From assembly GCA_963678675.1 (NCBI GenBank), contig OY783200.1:6212501-6276500 (forward strand): 64,000 nucleotides of DNA, in the 5' to 3' direction. Position numbers and translations under genes: made by a program. Below are positions 32,128 to 43,799 of the stretch, piece after piece (position 1 is the stretch's first letter; each line of letters starts with the position of its first letter). The notes under the pieces were generated by a model. The model ran no database searches. It saw only the letters and a program-made list of their open reading frames with translations, and was not told the DNA's origin. The stretch is from Xiphydria camelus. Taxonomy: Eukaryota > Arthropoda > Insecta > Hymenoptera > Xiphydriidae.

Positions 32128-32282
32128 CAATACGTTGTCGTCGTCATCATCCTCGTCGTCATCCTCGTCGTCGTCGTCCACGCCATCGTCGTCGTCGTCC
32201 TCGTCGTCGTCGTTGTCCTCGTCTTCGCCGTCCTCGTCATCGTAGACCTCGTCGTCGTCGTCCTCGTCGTCCTCCTCCTCCT
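32128..32282. repeat. GTC/ATC/CTC trinucleotide tract
   Basis: About 150 bp of imperfect TCG, TCA and TCC triplets. In the minus strand this gives an Asp/Glu run inside a 112-codon frame (32014-32352). The frame is explained by the repeat and not by a protein family. Confidence 0.7.
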
Positions 32283-32289
32283 TCAACAA

Positions 32290-33160
32290 TCGTCCGTGCT
32301 TCGCGCATCCGGTTCGAAGTCGCCGGGGATTTGGCGACACGGTTTTGTCCACGCATTTATTCGAAAACTATTTTATATAATAGAAGGATTTGTCTCATCG
32401 CCGAAAACTTGTTTATTGACAGTATTGTAATTATTGGGTTATAATAAGTGATGTTTAATATTAAAAGTCTCACAGCGTAATTACAATGCATCATGGAGGG
32501 TCTCATTTTCAGAATCTCCGTAAAGTATGCTGAATGATTCACTGATGTAATTTAAATTGTTATCCTCTCACTCGCTGTACCATAAGTATTGTTATAGTTG
32601 TCAAATTGCTCAACAGCATTTGAGGTGAGGTGCAGGTCGGCATTGCTTTCCACAGACCAGGATGAGTTTATTTAATCGTAAAAGTGTGGGTCGTATACGC
32701 CCCACGTGGCCTGAACGGAAAGTCTTCAAAAATCGGTCCGGCACGCGGAACGTGTTAAAATCTGCTTCCTCAAGATAGTTTTAGAACGTTTTATTTTATT
32801 TCTTAATTTGGGTCAAAGAAGGACCCCAGGGCCAAAGTAGCCCGCATTGACGGTAATATTTTTGTATTAGAACTTCTTTTTTTTCTCAGCAATCAAAAAT
32901 TACATAAATGATGCAATAACGTTGACCGGTAAGTTTTCTAACCTCTAATTTCTCACCTGATGCGTGAACATTGAATTTGATTTACATTTGGTGGCACCTC
33001 TGCGATTCCAGGCTTGCCGCGAACGCCAAATACGAAAATTCGTAGCGGAATATTATCGAGCGAAACGAAAGTAAGAAATCGTTTGAGAAGAGTGACGCAA
33101 GGAGTGGGGGAAGGCCATTTCTCAGAATGCGCCTCTCCTACAGCCCCTGCACCGGCCTTT
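32290..33160. other. Interior of the pogo-like shell, unrecognised
   Basis: Mixed composition. A block near 32640-32830 contains GGTCGTATACGCCCCACGTGG and GGACCCCAGGGCCAAAGTAG. No open frame of interest and no matched repeat partner was found. Confidence 0.3.
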
Positions 33161-33163
33161 TAA

Positions 33164-33545
33164 CCCTTACTTGCCACACTGAGGTTCGAAATAACCCCAT
33201 GGTAAAATTCGTACTTGTGTGTGTGCCACACTGGAGTTGATTTACACCCCAACGAGAAGAATTGTTATAACAAATACATTATTGCATATTTGTACTTGCC
33301 ATTTTTATCAGCTACTTTAAAACACCATGTAACTTTTACATTTTATTTTTTTCGCATACTTAATTTTAAGTCCTGGCTATACAAGTTACACGGTCTTTTA
33401 AAGTACGCTCTTTTAAGAAGGGCTGATAAAATTTTCAAGTACGAATACGCAATAATTTATTTGTTATAACAATTTTTCTCGCTGGGATGTAAATCAATCC
33501 CAATGTGGCAAGTACGTGATTCTATAGAAGTGTGGCAAGTAAGGG
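33164..33545. mobile_element. piggyBac-like MITE (ends CCCTTACTTGCCACACT)
   Basis: TTAA at 33160-33163 precedes CCCTTACTTGCCACACTG. GTGTGGCAAGTAAGGG is followed by TTAA at 33546-33549. The TTAA used as target lies in the right TIR of the pogo-like element. The subterminal repeats GGAGTTGATTTACA and TGTAAATCAATCC also pair. Confidence 0.85.
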
Positions 33546-33659
33546 TTAACGAGAGTTGACTGTAGTTTTAACTTCTCAGAAGATTTTAAAGAATTTTTTT
33601 CAGAATTACAAAAAAAAATTGCGTTTTATTCGGCTTAGAAAATTCACTTACATTTTCAA

Positions 33660-34442
33660 AATTTATTAAGTTTAAGTATTTTTGTTAAAAATTCCAGAAA
33701 TTTTTTAATTTCTTCGACATTTCCTTGACTCGCATAATTCATTGATAATTCCAGGCTTTCCAGAATTCCCTGACCGCTGGACACCATGGATAAATAGAGA
33801 AGCAAAACGAACGAACGTGAGAAGAAACCTAAATAGCGATATTTTCTCATCTCTAATTATCGCTTCGCTCGAACACCGTCACCTCGTTTCGTTACGGGTC
33901 CGCGCAATCCGCGACAAATCCCCGCCGAACAATTATTGATCCCGAAGCGGGAAGCAATCGCCGCGGGGACAAGCGCGACAAAGCCCGCAAGTCCTATCCG
34001 CCGTGAAAAGCAAGACGCGGACTCTCTCTCTCTCTCTCTTGGCAAAGTCCTTCGAGGACACTCGTGCGCCGGGCGAGTGCCAAGAATCGTTCGGCGAAAC
34101 GCTGGACCGATAATTGGATAACGATTCCTTTCATCGGGGGGTCCTGCCGAAAGTAGCGACGAAGTGGAGCGTTTTTCTTTAATTGGGACGAGCCTCGGAA
34201 GCTGAAAAGGCTCCGATATAAATCGCCCTCGAGAGACGGCTCCATATGGGGAGGCGAGAAACGGGAGCCTGCGAATAGAAGGGAAGGCATCTAGACAGAC
34301 GTCGCCCTTAATACTCGACGTGGCCAATTTCACTAATGGCGCGCGTATCTTCGACCGGGACGCGACTGCTGTGGCGTTTTTGATTTCGGAGGCTCGCGAG
34401 CGGCGATCCTCGAGGATATCATGATTTTAGAATCAAGCGTCA
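33660..34442. other. GC-rich unique island with CT run
   Basis: From about 33840 CpG density is high. CTCTCTCTCTCTCTCTCT lies at 34022-34039. A 158-codon minus frame (33857-34333) is the longest but has no recognised domain, and other frames are also open. Confidence 0.4.
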
Positions 34443-34464
34443 CTGTGTGTGTGTGTGTGTGTGT
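34443..34464. repeat. GT dinucleotide microsatellite
   Basis: About eleven GT units following CACTGT. Confidence 0.9.
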
Positions 34465-34469
34465 GATCC

Positions 34470-35215
34470 CGATGAAAATATTTCTCTGATACATTTCTGA
34501 GACTGAGATATTTTGACTTTTCTCTGAATTTCTGTAGATAAAAATTGGTATATTTTTTCAGATATTTTCAGGGAAACCCAAGCAACGCACTTCAGTCAAA
34601 ATAATGTCACTCATTGATCATGTCATTTTTTTGCGTGAAAATGACATCAAACGTCTGTCAGAAATGACAAAAGAAATACACGTCGAATTTTTAGGACCTC
34701 TTCTTTTTTTGAAGTCGATTAAATGATGAGGTTTTATCGCTATTTTCTCATTTCTGAAAGACACTTTATGCCATTTTGACAAAAAATGACATTTAGTAAT
34801 TGGCATTATTTTGACCGAAGTGCGTTGCTCGGGAATGTCCAAAAAAAATATCCATTTTTCTTTCATGCATAAAAACTTTTCTAAAAAATTCTGATAAACT
34901 CAGACAAATGTCTGACAAAATTGTGAAAAATTGTGACTTTCTGACCAAATCTAAAATTATGTAATTTACGGAACATTTATAATTTCTGTAGATACGTGTA
35001 TAGATATTTTCAACATTTTTCAGAAATTTTGCAGAAATCCACAGATTTTTCCAAACAATCGTTAGTGTTTGTTAGACTTTTTCAAAAAAGAAAAATTGAT
35101 ATTTTTGGATGTTTCTCTGACAAATGTTGATACTTCTTTGAAAATGTATGAAAATTTTCCAATCACCAGAGAAAATGTGTCAGTCTTTTTTAAAAATTGT
35201 TTTAAAAATAATCTT
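34470..35215. repeat. TCTGAAAA-family repeat with nested 257-bp MITE
   Basis: Family blocks such as TCCATTTTTCTTTCATGCAT appear on both sides. The nested MITE at 34577-34833 has ends CCCAAGCAACGCACTTCAGT and ACCGAAGTGCGTTGCTCGGG, pairing over about 32 bp, and its interior repeats TGACATT/AATGACA motifs. Confidence 0.7.
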
Positions 35216-35690
35216 CCATCGCGTAAAAGGAAAATAATTTTCTCTCGAAGCACATCGCTTCGTCCGGTTCGACGATTGAGCAATACGTTCGAAGAAAATG
35301 CCTCCCTATCGTCCACTGATTACCGGAATCAACCCAACCTTCAACTAAAAACCCGGCGCGCCGGCATCGAAAAGAAAACTCCGCGCTCTGCCGTTAAAAA
35401 TCCATGTTAGGTAACATCATCCTCGAATGCGAAGCGCTCGCGGCCAATTTCCCTAATGGCTTCCGCGGCTGAAATTGAAATATGAGATACGAAATTGCGA
35501 TACGCGGCGTTCCTCAGATATAAACGGGTACGCCTTCAGGATATCGAGCGGTGCATTGAAATAGTATTTCTGAGGATATCGTTGACGCGCCTTTGACGAT
35601 ATATCGCATCTGTGTGTGTGACCAAAGGATATCTCTTTCTCTTAAACCCCCATTCCCATCTATCCACGAAAAGGGAATTCGTCGCAATGA
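35216..35690. other. Unique GC-moderate segment
   Basis: Contains ACCCGGCGCGCCGGC (about 35350) and several GATATC motifs at 35500-35620. Open frames up to 113 codons start in the neighbouring repeat and show no domain. Confidence 0.35.
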
Positions 35691-35714
35691 CAGACTTCAC
35701 AGCCCCTGTTTTAC

Positions 35715-36762
35715 TGCAATCAATCTAGACTTCGTACAAGAAGTTGGGCTTCAGGGCATGAAAATTACACCAATCGATAGCTGGAGGTCCCAATATTAAC
35801 ATATCAAAATGTGTATCATCTCTGTCAATTCCCAGAAAAATGTATAATTAATTAACCCCTTTCTGCATGATTTTGGTAAATTCCATGAAAAAAATATATA
35901 TGACAGCTTTTTGCCCCTATTAGTCAACAGAAAAATAATTTTAAAAATATTGATCAAAAAATAAACATTTATTTAAAAAAAAATTATTTATGCCATACAT
36001 ATATGGTACACCATACACAGGAACAATAACGTACGTACAATTGGCTACTAATGCATATAACTTTTTTATATATATTGCAGTCGAGAAGATTTACAACGAT
36101 TTAAAACAGATACACAGACACATTAGGTAGGTATCCAGTGTATGTGCCATATATGGTACAAGATGCAGGAAGGGGTTGAAAACTATCGGTTTTGACCATA
36201 AGCCACTTTAATCATTCATTTCTCCTATATTATTTACTCAATCAAAAAAATGAAGCTAGGTACCAATTTGTAGCGGGGAAAATTTACTATAAAATTGATG
36301 CGAAAACCTACATGACAAAATGCACGGTTAATTTATAATAATTTACTGAAAGTCCCGGTGTACGAAAGTAATTTCTGAGCATGTTTCGCCAAGCAATCAG
36401 CTGTCCCCATGGTGACCACGTGATACGCGCCATGACACCGGGACTTTCAAAAAATTATTATAAATTAACCGTGCATTTTGTTATGTAGGTTCTCGCATCA
36501 ATTTTATAGTAAATTTTCCCCGTTACAAATTAGTAGCTTCATTTTTTTGATTTAGTAAATAATATAGGAGAAATGAATGATTAAAGTGGCTTAGGGCCAA
36601 AACTTCGATAGTTTTTAATTAATTATAAACTTCCCCGGGAATTGGCAGATGATACATTTTGATATGTTAATATTGAGACCTCCAGCTATCGATTGGTCTA
36701 ATTTTCATGCCCTGAAGCCCAACTTCTTGTACACCATATATCCAATGTCTAGATTGATTGCA
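35715..36762. mobile_element. Foldback element with ends TGCAATCAATCTAGAC
   Basis: The left end TGCAATCAATCTAGAC and right end GTCTAGATTGATTGCA are exact complements. Arms continue through AAGAAGTTGGGCTTCAGGGC and, beyond the nested piggyBac-like copy, AACCGTGCATTTTGT, around a centre near 36390. Total about 0.73 kb without the insertion. Confidence 0.8.
35856..36175. mobile_element. piggyBac-like MITE (ends CCCCTTTCTGCAT)
   Basis: TTAA (35852-35855) precedes CCCCTTTCTGCATG. ATGCAGGAAGGGG is followed by TTGA (36176-36179), a TTAA with one change. CCATATATGGTACA-type palindromes lie subterminally. Confidence 0.7.
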
Positions 36763-37089
36763 CTATTTATTTAATTTTAGGGGAAATATTTAGAAGAAAT
36801 TTTGACGCAAAAAAGGGACAATTTTGATTAAAAAAGAAAGATCTTTCAGAAATTAGATCTTCCAAAAACGTGCAGTGGTTTCAACGATAACAATTTTTAA
36901 GGCATAAAACAAAACATCGATATTTATTAAGTGAATGAAGAATGTTCTTGCAACTTAAAAATGTATATCTTGTTATGCAACTTAAATCTGAATCATTTGT
37001 CAAATTCATTTGCCGATAAGAAACATTAATTCATGAAACTTATATTTGAAACGAAATATTGATGCAGTTGGATAAAATAAGGGCTCTCT

Positions 37090-37690
37090 CTGGTATACCA
37101 AGTAAACAGTTTATTCATAGTTAATAAGTGTAATTTAGAATACGGCGATATAAATATTTCGTTAGGACAAGAAAATATATGTTAATTATTAAAATCTTGT
37201 TTTCGTTCAAATAGTTGCCCCAAAGGATCAAATTGTGCGAAATAGATATCGTAATAGTTAACAAACATTTATTTGATCCAAACGGAGAAAAATGGAGCTC
37301 AAATTATAAGAAATTGTACTTGAATATTTGAATTTAAAATATTTACCAGTACCTATATAGCAAAGCTGAAACAGATTGATAATTTACAATTTTTAAGTGT
37401 GATGAATTTATAAAGTATTTAGTAAACCTACTCACTGTTATATTTTTAGTAAGAAATGACGATTTCAATGTTATTATCTTAAACACTATAGTACATTTTT
37501 AACTATTTGCATAGTGAAATTTACTTTATCTTGATTTTTCATATTTTTATAGTAATATCTGATGCGTAATGAGTATTTGTTAAGTAACACTTCAAATGTT
37601 TAACTAGGATTTGTACTTAAAACTAAGTCCCGTTTTTCTCCGTGCGATAATATGTTTATTTCGCCATACTCGAGCAAACCTTTTTTAACT
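37090..37690 (-). mobile_element. MITE related to 47414-47735
   Basis: The blocks GATATAAATATTTCGTTAGGAC, AAAATATATGTTAATTATTAAAAT and AATAGTTAACAAACATTTATT are the reverse of 47500-47680. CGGAGAAAAA and TTTTTCTCCGTG ends occur inside. Confidence 0.5.
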
Positions 37691-38190
37691 ACAAATAAAT
37701 TGATCCCTCGGCATATCGTTTAAACAAAAAGGAAGATCATTTTCACCCTTTTCACGTTGTCCGAAATGACGAGAAGATAAACTCAGCTGAGAAGTTGAAT
37801 AATAGGTGGTTTCAGAGGACAAATTTCGAATTATAGGGGAAAATGAGGAAAATCGCGAGTTTTAGGGTGAAAAAGGGGAAACTTAAAAAACAGAGGAATA
37901 AAGAGGAAAGGGTTCACCGTGAAACTTACACTAAAAAGGTAAGTCATAATATCGATAGAATTTACACACTCAAAAATGTCCGCTTACCGCATATGGAATT
38001 CTATTCACGGCAAATAGAATCTTCTTCCGGCAAAGAGAATTTATCTGCAGCGAATAGAATTCCATTTGCGGCAAGTGCACATTTTTGACAGTGCACTCTA
38101 TTATCTTTTGCGACTGCACGAATCTCGATACAGTAGATCGTTAGTATAACAAAGGCATCTTTCTTCCAAAGAAAAACTAACGGTGGGATA

Positions 38191-38654
38191 AGGTGTCCCC
38201 TGAAGCCCGTGACGATGGAAACCGAGAACTGCGGAGCGGAATCTCCCCACCACGAGGAAACGAGCCCTTCGAGCAGCGAAGCACCCTTGACACTCGGCTG
38301 CGGCCAATTTTACTAATGGATTTGGTGTTCCGGTACCGGAAGGAATATGTCAACCGGATGGTTGGCTTCGCGTGCATCTGACTCGGGGATCGGCAAGACG
38401 TATAGAGGTGGAGGAAACGCAGAGATACGTCAACGTCGTCGAACCTTCTTTGCGCGCGGTACGCACATTTTGCGCCGATATTCGAGTGGGAATTCTAACG
38501 GCGCAATTACCGAAGACGGAGACCATAATTCTCGCAACCCCAGAGCCCGTGCGAATTGGGTCGGCGTGTGTGCCGGGGAAGAGGAGCGCCTGCGAGAATT
38601 TAAACCGGGCAGGGGTTGGCTCGGCAATCGAGAGTCGATTCTTCGAAGACGTCC
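38191..38654. other. GC-rich unique segment
   Basis: Stop-poor frames overlap on both strands (longest 212 codons on the minus strand, 38350-38988, which runs through the adjoining foldback). No domain is recognised. Confidence 0.35.
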
Positions 38655-39230
38655 GAAGTAGTCCGTCAGAGAGTGACAGATTCTGGTGCCCCATTTTCGC
38701 ATACAAGCCTCGAAGAGGGTTCAAAAGTACTTCGATTTTGAGTAGAATGAAGGGAAATTTACGAATGGTCCCTGGGGATAACATATGGAAAATTAGATTT
38801 TTCTTAACAAAGAAATAAAAGGTGTCTCTTGCCCATTTTTTCACGCAAGCCTTGTTCACTAAATGATTGATTAATAAAACCTGGCTTCGGAAAACCAAAG
38901 GCTTGAGTGTTGCAGGTGGCTGAAGGGTTGAAATAAGGGCGTAATCTTGTAAGGAAAAATCGAGATTTTGACCGATTTTCCCACACAAGCCTTTGATTTC
39001 CGAAGCCAGGTTTTGTTAATTAATCATTTAGTGAACAAGGCTTGCGCGTGAAAAAATTGGCAAGAGGTACCTTTTATTTTTTTATTGAGAAAAATCAAAT
39101 TTTCCATATGTTATCACCAGGGACCATTCGTAAATTTCCCTTCATTCTACTCAAAATCGAAGTACTTTTCAACCCTCTTCGAGGCTTGCATGCGAAAATG
39201 GGGCACCAGAATCTGTCATTATCTGACGGT
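38655..39230. mobile_element. Foldback element, arms of about 260 bp
   Basis: CCGTCAGAGAGTGACAGATTCTGG (38663) pairs with CCAGAATCTGTCATTATCTGACGG (39230). Other paired blocks are CGAAGAGGGTT, ACGAATGGTCCCTGG, GCCTTGTTCACTAAATGATT and CCTGGCTTCGGAAA. The loop is about 90 bp (38905-38985). Confidence 0.8.
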
Positions 39231-39239
39231 CTAAAGAGC

Positions 39240-40720
39240 GACGCAGGACATGGCAAATGTATAGACTGGGCCAGAAATGCTGTCCTAAAGGTAGATTGAA
39301 ATAAAAATAGGAAGGAATCATGAGATACGATTGGTACTTCTCAGAGAATTGGAGGAGGGATCACGGAAAAAAAAGTATCGTTGAACTGGCAAGAAAAATA
39401 TTGTAGAAATATTATTGTACGAGCAGCAATTGTGATTGCTATCGGAGCACTGATATAATATTGCAATATGAAAAAATATATTATTGCTAAACCATTATTG
39501 CTACACTCCATTAACGGAACAAGAAACCATCGTTGATCGAACAATAAAAATTTTGCTGAAATATTTATTGCACTAGCATCAATTGTAATTGCCATTGCAG
39601 TACTAATACATTGCTATATTATATAAATATATATAAATTATATTATTAATACATACAAAAATATATTATTGCTAAATCATTATTGCTATATATTCGAATT
39701 CCTGAACAAGAATTTATCGTTAGCCGAACAATAAAAATATTGCAAACTATTATTGCACTAACAGCAATAATGATTATTATCGAAGCACTATAATATTGTT
39801 GTACGAATATTTTATTGCTATGAAACGTTATAGCTATTCTGCAATACCCGAATAGCCCGATTGTAGCGCTCTACAATAAAATATTGCTTCAACACATTAA
39901 AATACCTCATTGCTCCAGTGCTCTGCAATCATATATTGCTTCGATATCTTAGAATAATATATTGTTGCAATATATATTTAGCAATGGTGTGTCGCTTTTA
40001 CATTTAGCAGTATTACAAATTTTAGTATAGCAATAAGTGCTGCTGGTTGAGGAGAAGCAATATTTTATTGTTCGTCTAGCAATATTATTGCTATTTTTTT
40101 TCCGTGGTGAGTTTTTGAAACAAGCATCGGTAGCAGCGATAAAAAATGTGATTCAGCCCTTTCAGATGGAAAGTTTGAGAGATGAGGGTTTATGGAACTC
40201 CGATGATAAATTCCGAGTGGATGAAAATCATTTGATTAACTCGTATCGAAGTCACTTCAGAGGTAATTATACCCTCCGAGCAGGAGCGACTACTTCAATT
40301 GCATTGAAAATGAAAGAGAACTCCGAAACCTCGTTTTTAAGGTAAATCGATAACGTTGATTTAAAAAAAAATAGTTAAAAAATTATATCTTTATCTCCCG
40401 AGCAGAGATGACCACCCCTATTGCAAAAAAAATGGACAAAAGTTCCGAAACTCCTGGAGCCACTTTGATACAAATAATTTCCATCCGCTCTGAATTTAGC
40501 ATTGGAGTTCCATAAGCCCGGACCTCGTTTATCAAAATTACCACCTGAAGGGGTTCAATCACATTTTTTATCGCTGTTACCGATGCTTACTCAAAAACTG
40601 ACCTCTAATTTTCTGAAAAGTGCCAATCGTATTTAATGATTCCTTCATATTTTATTTCAATCTACTTTTAGAACAGCATTTCTGGCCCAATTTGTATATT
40701 GCGTAATACACATCGCGCGT
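39240..40720. mobile_element. Foldback element split by an AATATTGC-rich MITE
   Basis: 39245-39355 (GGGCCAGAAATGCTGT, TAGATTGAAATAAAA, GGAAGGAATCAT) pairs with 40600-40715. After the insert, 40086-40320 pairs with 40390-40620 (AAGCATCGGTARCAGCGATAAAAAATGTGATT, CTCGTTTWTYA). The insert at 39390-40085 is saturated with AATATTGC and ATTATTGCT and matches 30040-30320 in reverse. Confidence 0.7.
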
Positions 40721-40941
40721 TGAACTACCGCTGCGAAGGAGCGGGTGAAGTAGGGCGGGCGAGTCGTATGACGTCCGGGAGAGGTCGATCAGGCCATTAG
40801 CTGAACAAACGAGGGTTATTCTCCAGAGCAGCGGTGTTCACCTGCCAGCGAATCGCGGCTATGAGCGCGTATCGCGGAGAGGAGTATGGAGAAAAGTACA
40901 GGAATCGGGGTGGAAATCGTCTCTCAAAAATCGCCTAGCTT

Positions 40942-41275
40942 TACAAAAATTGTAGAGCTCGAAATTTGCAACATTTCTTGTCCGAGGCCGAACTCTCCGT
41001 ATTAGTTCCTAAAAAGATAGAGGGCGCCAAAGTTTCCAAAAGTTATAAACAATATACCTACATGTTTGTAATAGAATTTTTCGAGATCTATGTTTTACGA
41101 AAAAAATGTCGATTTAAATCAATTTTTGAAGGTAATGTGGAGAAATACAGAGAAACTGATTTTTTAAAACTTTTGCGCTCTTTATCTTCTTGGGAACTAA
41201 CTACAGGTGGTTCAGCCTCGGACAAGAAATGTTGCAAATTTCAAGCTCTACAATTTTTGTTCTTGCACATTTTTC
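40942..41275. mobile_element. Palindromic MITE with ends ACAAAAATTGTAGAGCTYGAAA
   Basis: ACAAAAATTGTAGAGCTCG and its complement TTGAGCTCTACAATTTTTGT-like right end (CAAGCTCTACAATTTTTGT) flank paired blocks GCAACATTTCTTGTCCGAGGC. The centre near 41110 holds AAAATGTCGATTTAAATC. Arms are about 100 bp. Confidence 0.7.
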
Positions 41276-41762
41276 CCACCGATGAGCAGGAAACGAGATA
41301 AATCGATTCCAAATGTTTCTTCAAGATAGTGGTGAAGGGGCACAGGTAGGGATACAGGAACTTGGGATTTTTCCTTTTTGACCACCAGAAAAAATATTAA
41401 CAATTCAGCCGTAGGTACCCCAATTTTTGTTATCTCAAATGACTTATTGACTGTACTATCTTTAGCGGTGTCGGGGGGGGGGGGGGGGGGGGATCCCAAT
41501 TTTCAAGTCTATCTTTTGCCTGAAAGTTGGAGAAATCGCATAAATTATGCACCAACGTCGAACCTCCCATCCCGAAGACACTCCGAGAAACTCCACTCGA
41601 TTAATACTTAGCGTCAGTTAACGTTGAGCCTCTGATATTCCTGGAGAAAAGTTAAGTTCTCCATCGCATTTTTACGATACCCGAGCCTCGGGCTTAACGG
41701 GACGTTAATCGGGTTGCCGAGCCCTTCGCGGGAGTTCGAGCTATGGAACTTTATTAGAGCGA

Positions 41763-41806
<44 letters not shown>

Positions 41807-41955
41807 AGAGATCCATCTTATTAAATACCTGACGTTAATTAGTTTCCTCTCCGCCCATGATAAGTGTTCGCCCTCACCTCTACGCGTCGAAGGTGCGTCC
41901 GGGGCTGCAATAAGAGAGAGCGGAGAAACCCTATTTGCTTGACTCGCACCAGCCC
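41276..41955. other. Unique segment with a 20-G tract and a GA microsatellite
   Basis: G run at 41473-41492; GA repeat at about 41767-41802 followed by GGGGGGAGAGA. Short stop-poor frames only. Confidence 0.5.
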
Positions 41956-41959
41956 TGAT

Positions 41960-43235
41960 GCAAAATGTTCTCTAATCAATTTCTCAAAAACTTTGACACT
42001 TTAACTTCCTCTTGACTCTGTAGTAATTGGAAAGGATTCACATTTTCAGAAAAATATCAGTTCGTTGGGGAGGGTCAGAGAAATGTCTAAAATATTAATA
42101 TTTCTGGTACGCGTACTTTTTCAAATAATTTTAAACAATTTAATTAAAAAGCTTTTTTAAATAATTATGATAATCTCAGACGAACACAGCTGATAAAATA
42201 CTAACAAATTCTAAACTATTTATGACAAACTCTGAAATGCTGTCGTATTTTGAAAACGTATAACTTCCGTAAAAATACGTACAGGTCTTTCCAGAATTTT
42301 TCAAAAATTTTGTAGAATTGTATAGATTGTTTCAGATATTTGTCAGTATTTATTGGATTTTTTCAAAAAGCTTTTTGCGCATGAAAGAAAAATGGATATT
42401 TTTGGGCATTTCTCTAACTTTCTCAGATAAACTCTAATGTTGCCCTGAAGATGTCTGAAAATTGTCAGAAAAATTTTTCCATCAGGGATGCATACAAATT
42501 TTTCTAAGGGTTTTGGTAAAATCAGACAAACATTTGGCAATATTCTGAATAATTCTAAAACATTTATGGTCTTTTAACATTTGATTACTTTTTCGAAAAT
42601 TTATCAATTCTGTACAACTGCATACAGACCTTTGTAGAATTTTTTGAAAATTTTGCAGAATTTTACAGATTTTTTCAGATACTTGTCAGTATTTATAACA
42701 CTTTTTTAGAAAGTTTTTGTGCTCGAAAGAAAAATGGACGTTTTTGGACATTCCTCTGACTTTCTCAGACAAACTGATATTTCCCTGAAGATATCTGAAA
42801 ATGTGCCAATTACGAAAGTCAGAAAAAGTCAGATTTAAGAAATATGTTAGAGAAATTTTTCCATCAGGGATGTATAAAAACTTTTCTAAAAGATTCTGGT
42901 AATCTCAGACAAATATCTGACGAAATTTTAACAAATTCTGAAAAACGTCTATCCAACTGAAACTCGATCATATTTTGAACTTATTATTTCTGCAAAAATA
43001 CGTACAGATCTTTTCAGTTTTACAGGTCTCCAGGTATTCGTCAGTATTTCTTAAATTTTTTTCAGAAGTTTTTGTGCCTGAAAGAAAAATTGATATTTTT
43101 GGGCATTTCTCGGAATTTTTCAGACAAACTCTGATGCTTCTTTGAAAATGTCTGAAAATGTTTAAATTACTAAAGAGTCAGGAAGTCAGAGATTTCAGAA
43201 ATTTGTTAGAGAAATTTTTCCATCACAGGAAGGTG
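41960..43235. repeat. Tandem array of the TCTGAAAA family, period about 345 bp
   Basis: The same block (GAAAGAAAAATGGATATTTTTGG, then TTTCTCWGAC, then CCTGAAGATGTCTGAAAAT) starts at about 42382, 42724 and 43079, giving spacings of about 342 and 355. The unit ends in TTTTTCCATCAGGGATG. This shows that the family can expand in tandem and not only disperse. Confidence 0.7.
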
Positions 43236-43799
43236 AATAATTTGGACGATCCCTAGATAGATGTTCGCTTGAGCGGGGCCGCACTGGAAATGGCCCTCTC
43301 GTCCCTCGTCCTTCGTTAACGTTTTCGCCGTTTCGCGAGATCTCGTCCCACCGTTTTCAGCTGGAAGGAGGAACCTTGCGAAGCGTCGATACGATTTGCT
43401 CATTTTTTGCGTAGCATCATCCCTCGCACGCGTCCCCGCGGTGCGTCCGGAACAGGTGATGCAGGCCGATGAAAGCAACGTCGATTACAGTGCAAATGAA
43501 TTAATTGCACGGTCGGCGAGCAATCGATAACTCGTTATCCGGATTGAAGTCGTTATTAACCCGATTCGTAATGCAACCGGATATTAACGCTTTATCGGGC
43601 GTTCGTACGAGTAATTTCGAAATTGCAAGAGCGTTCGAGGTGCTTTTTCGCGTACATTTCAAATTTCGCCTGGTGCATGATCTGTGGGATTTTGAAATGA
43701 AATTTTAGTTCTACAAAAGAAACTGGGTAGAAGTGGAACAGATGCTCTACCCGAGGAATAAGAATTATATAATATAGTGACATATATAGTTGTCAGAAT
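43236..43799. other. Unique segment, no recognised gene
   Basis: GC-rich to 43560 with frames of 67-90 codons. More AT-rich later. No repeat partner or domain was seen. Confidence 0.35.

Larger units (their letters stand above)
30999..33562. mobile_element. Pogo/Tigger-like element shell with nested insertions
   Basis: The ends CAGTCAACTCTCGTTA (30999) and TAACGAGAGTTGACTG (33562) are inverted and flanked by TA (30997-30998, 33563-33564), as in pogo/Tigger elements. No transposase was found. The interior holds a direct-repeat unit (31570 and 31772, RGTTGGACCACTT), an LTR-like copy (31863-31995), a trinucleotide tract (32128-32282) and a piggyBac-like MITE (33164-33545). Confidence 0.65.
30546..33652. 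mobile_element. Foldback element split by a pogo-like insertion
   Basis: 30546-30795 pairs with 30797-30998 and then, beyond the insertion, with 33565-33652. Paired blocks are AAAGCCGAAAAAACG, TCCTCTGAGAAGTTAA, AAGTGGTAATATTTGG, and TTCTCAGATYATCAAAAA around the centre near 30796. The two halves of the right arm are exactly separated by 30999-33562. Confidence 0.65.
35690..38190 (+). repeat. Dispersed repeat family F (copy 1) with three nested elements
   Basis: Segments 36770-37085 and 37738-38190 match 44260-44590 and 44615-45070 closely (CGATATTTATTAAGT, CTCAGCTGAGAAGTTGAATA, GGTAAGTCATAATATCGATA, TCGATACAGTAGATCGTT). This copy is interrupted by a foldback (35715-36762) and by another MITE (about 37090-37690). 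Non-coding. Confidence 0.7.

Noticed and set aside
32014..32352. 112-codon Asp/Glu-rich frame
   Set aside because: It is entirely explained by a GTC/ATC/CTC trinucleotide tract inside a transposon.
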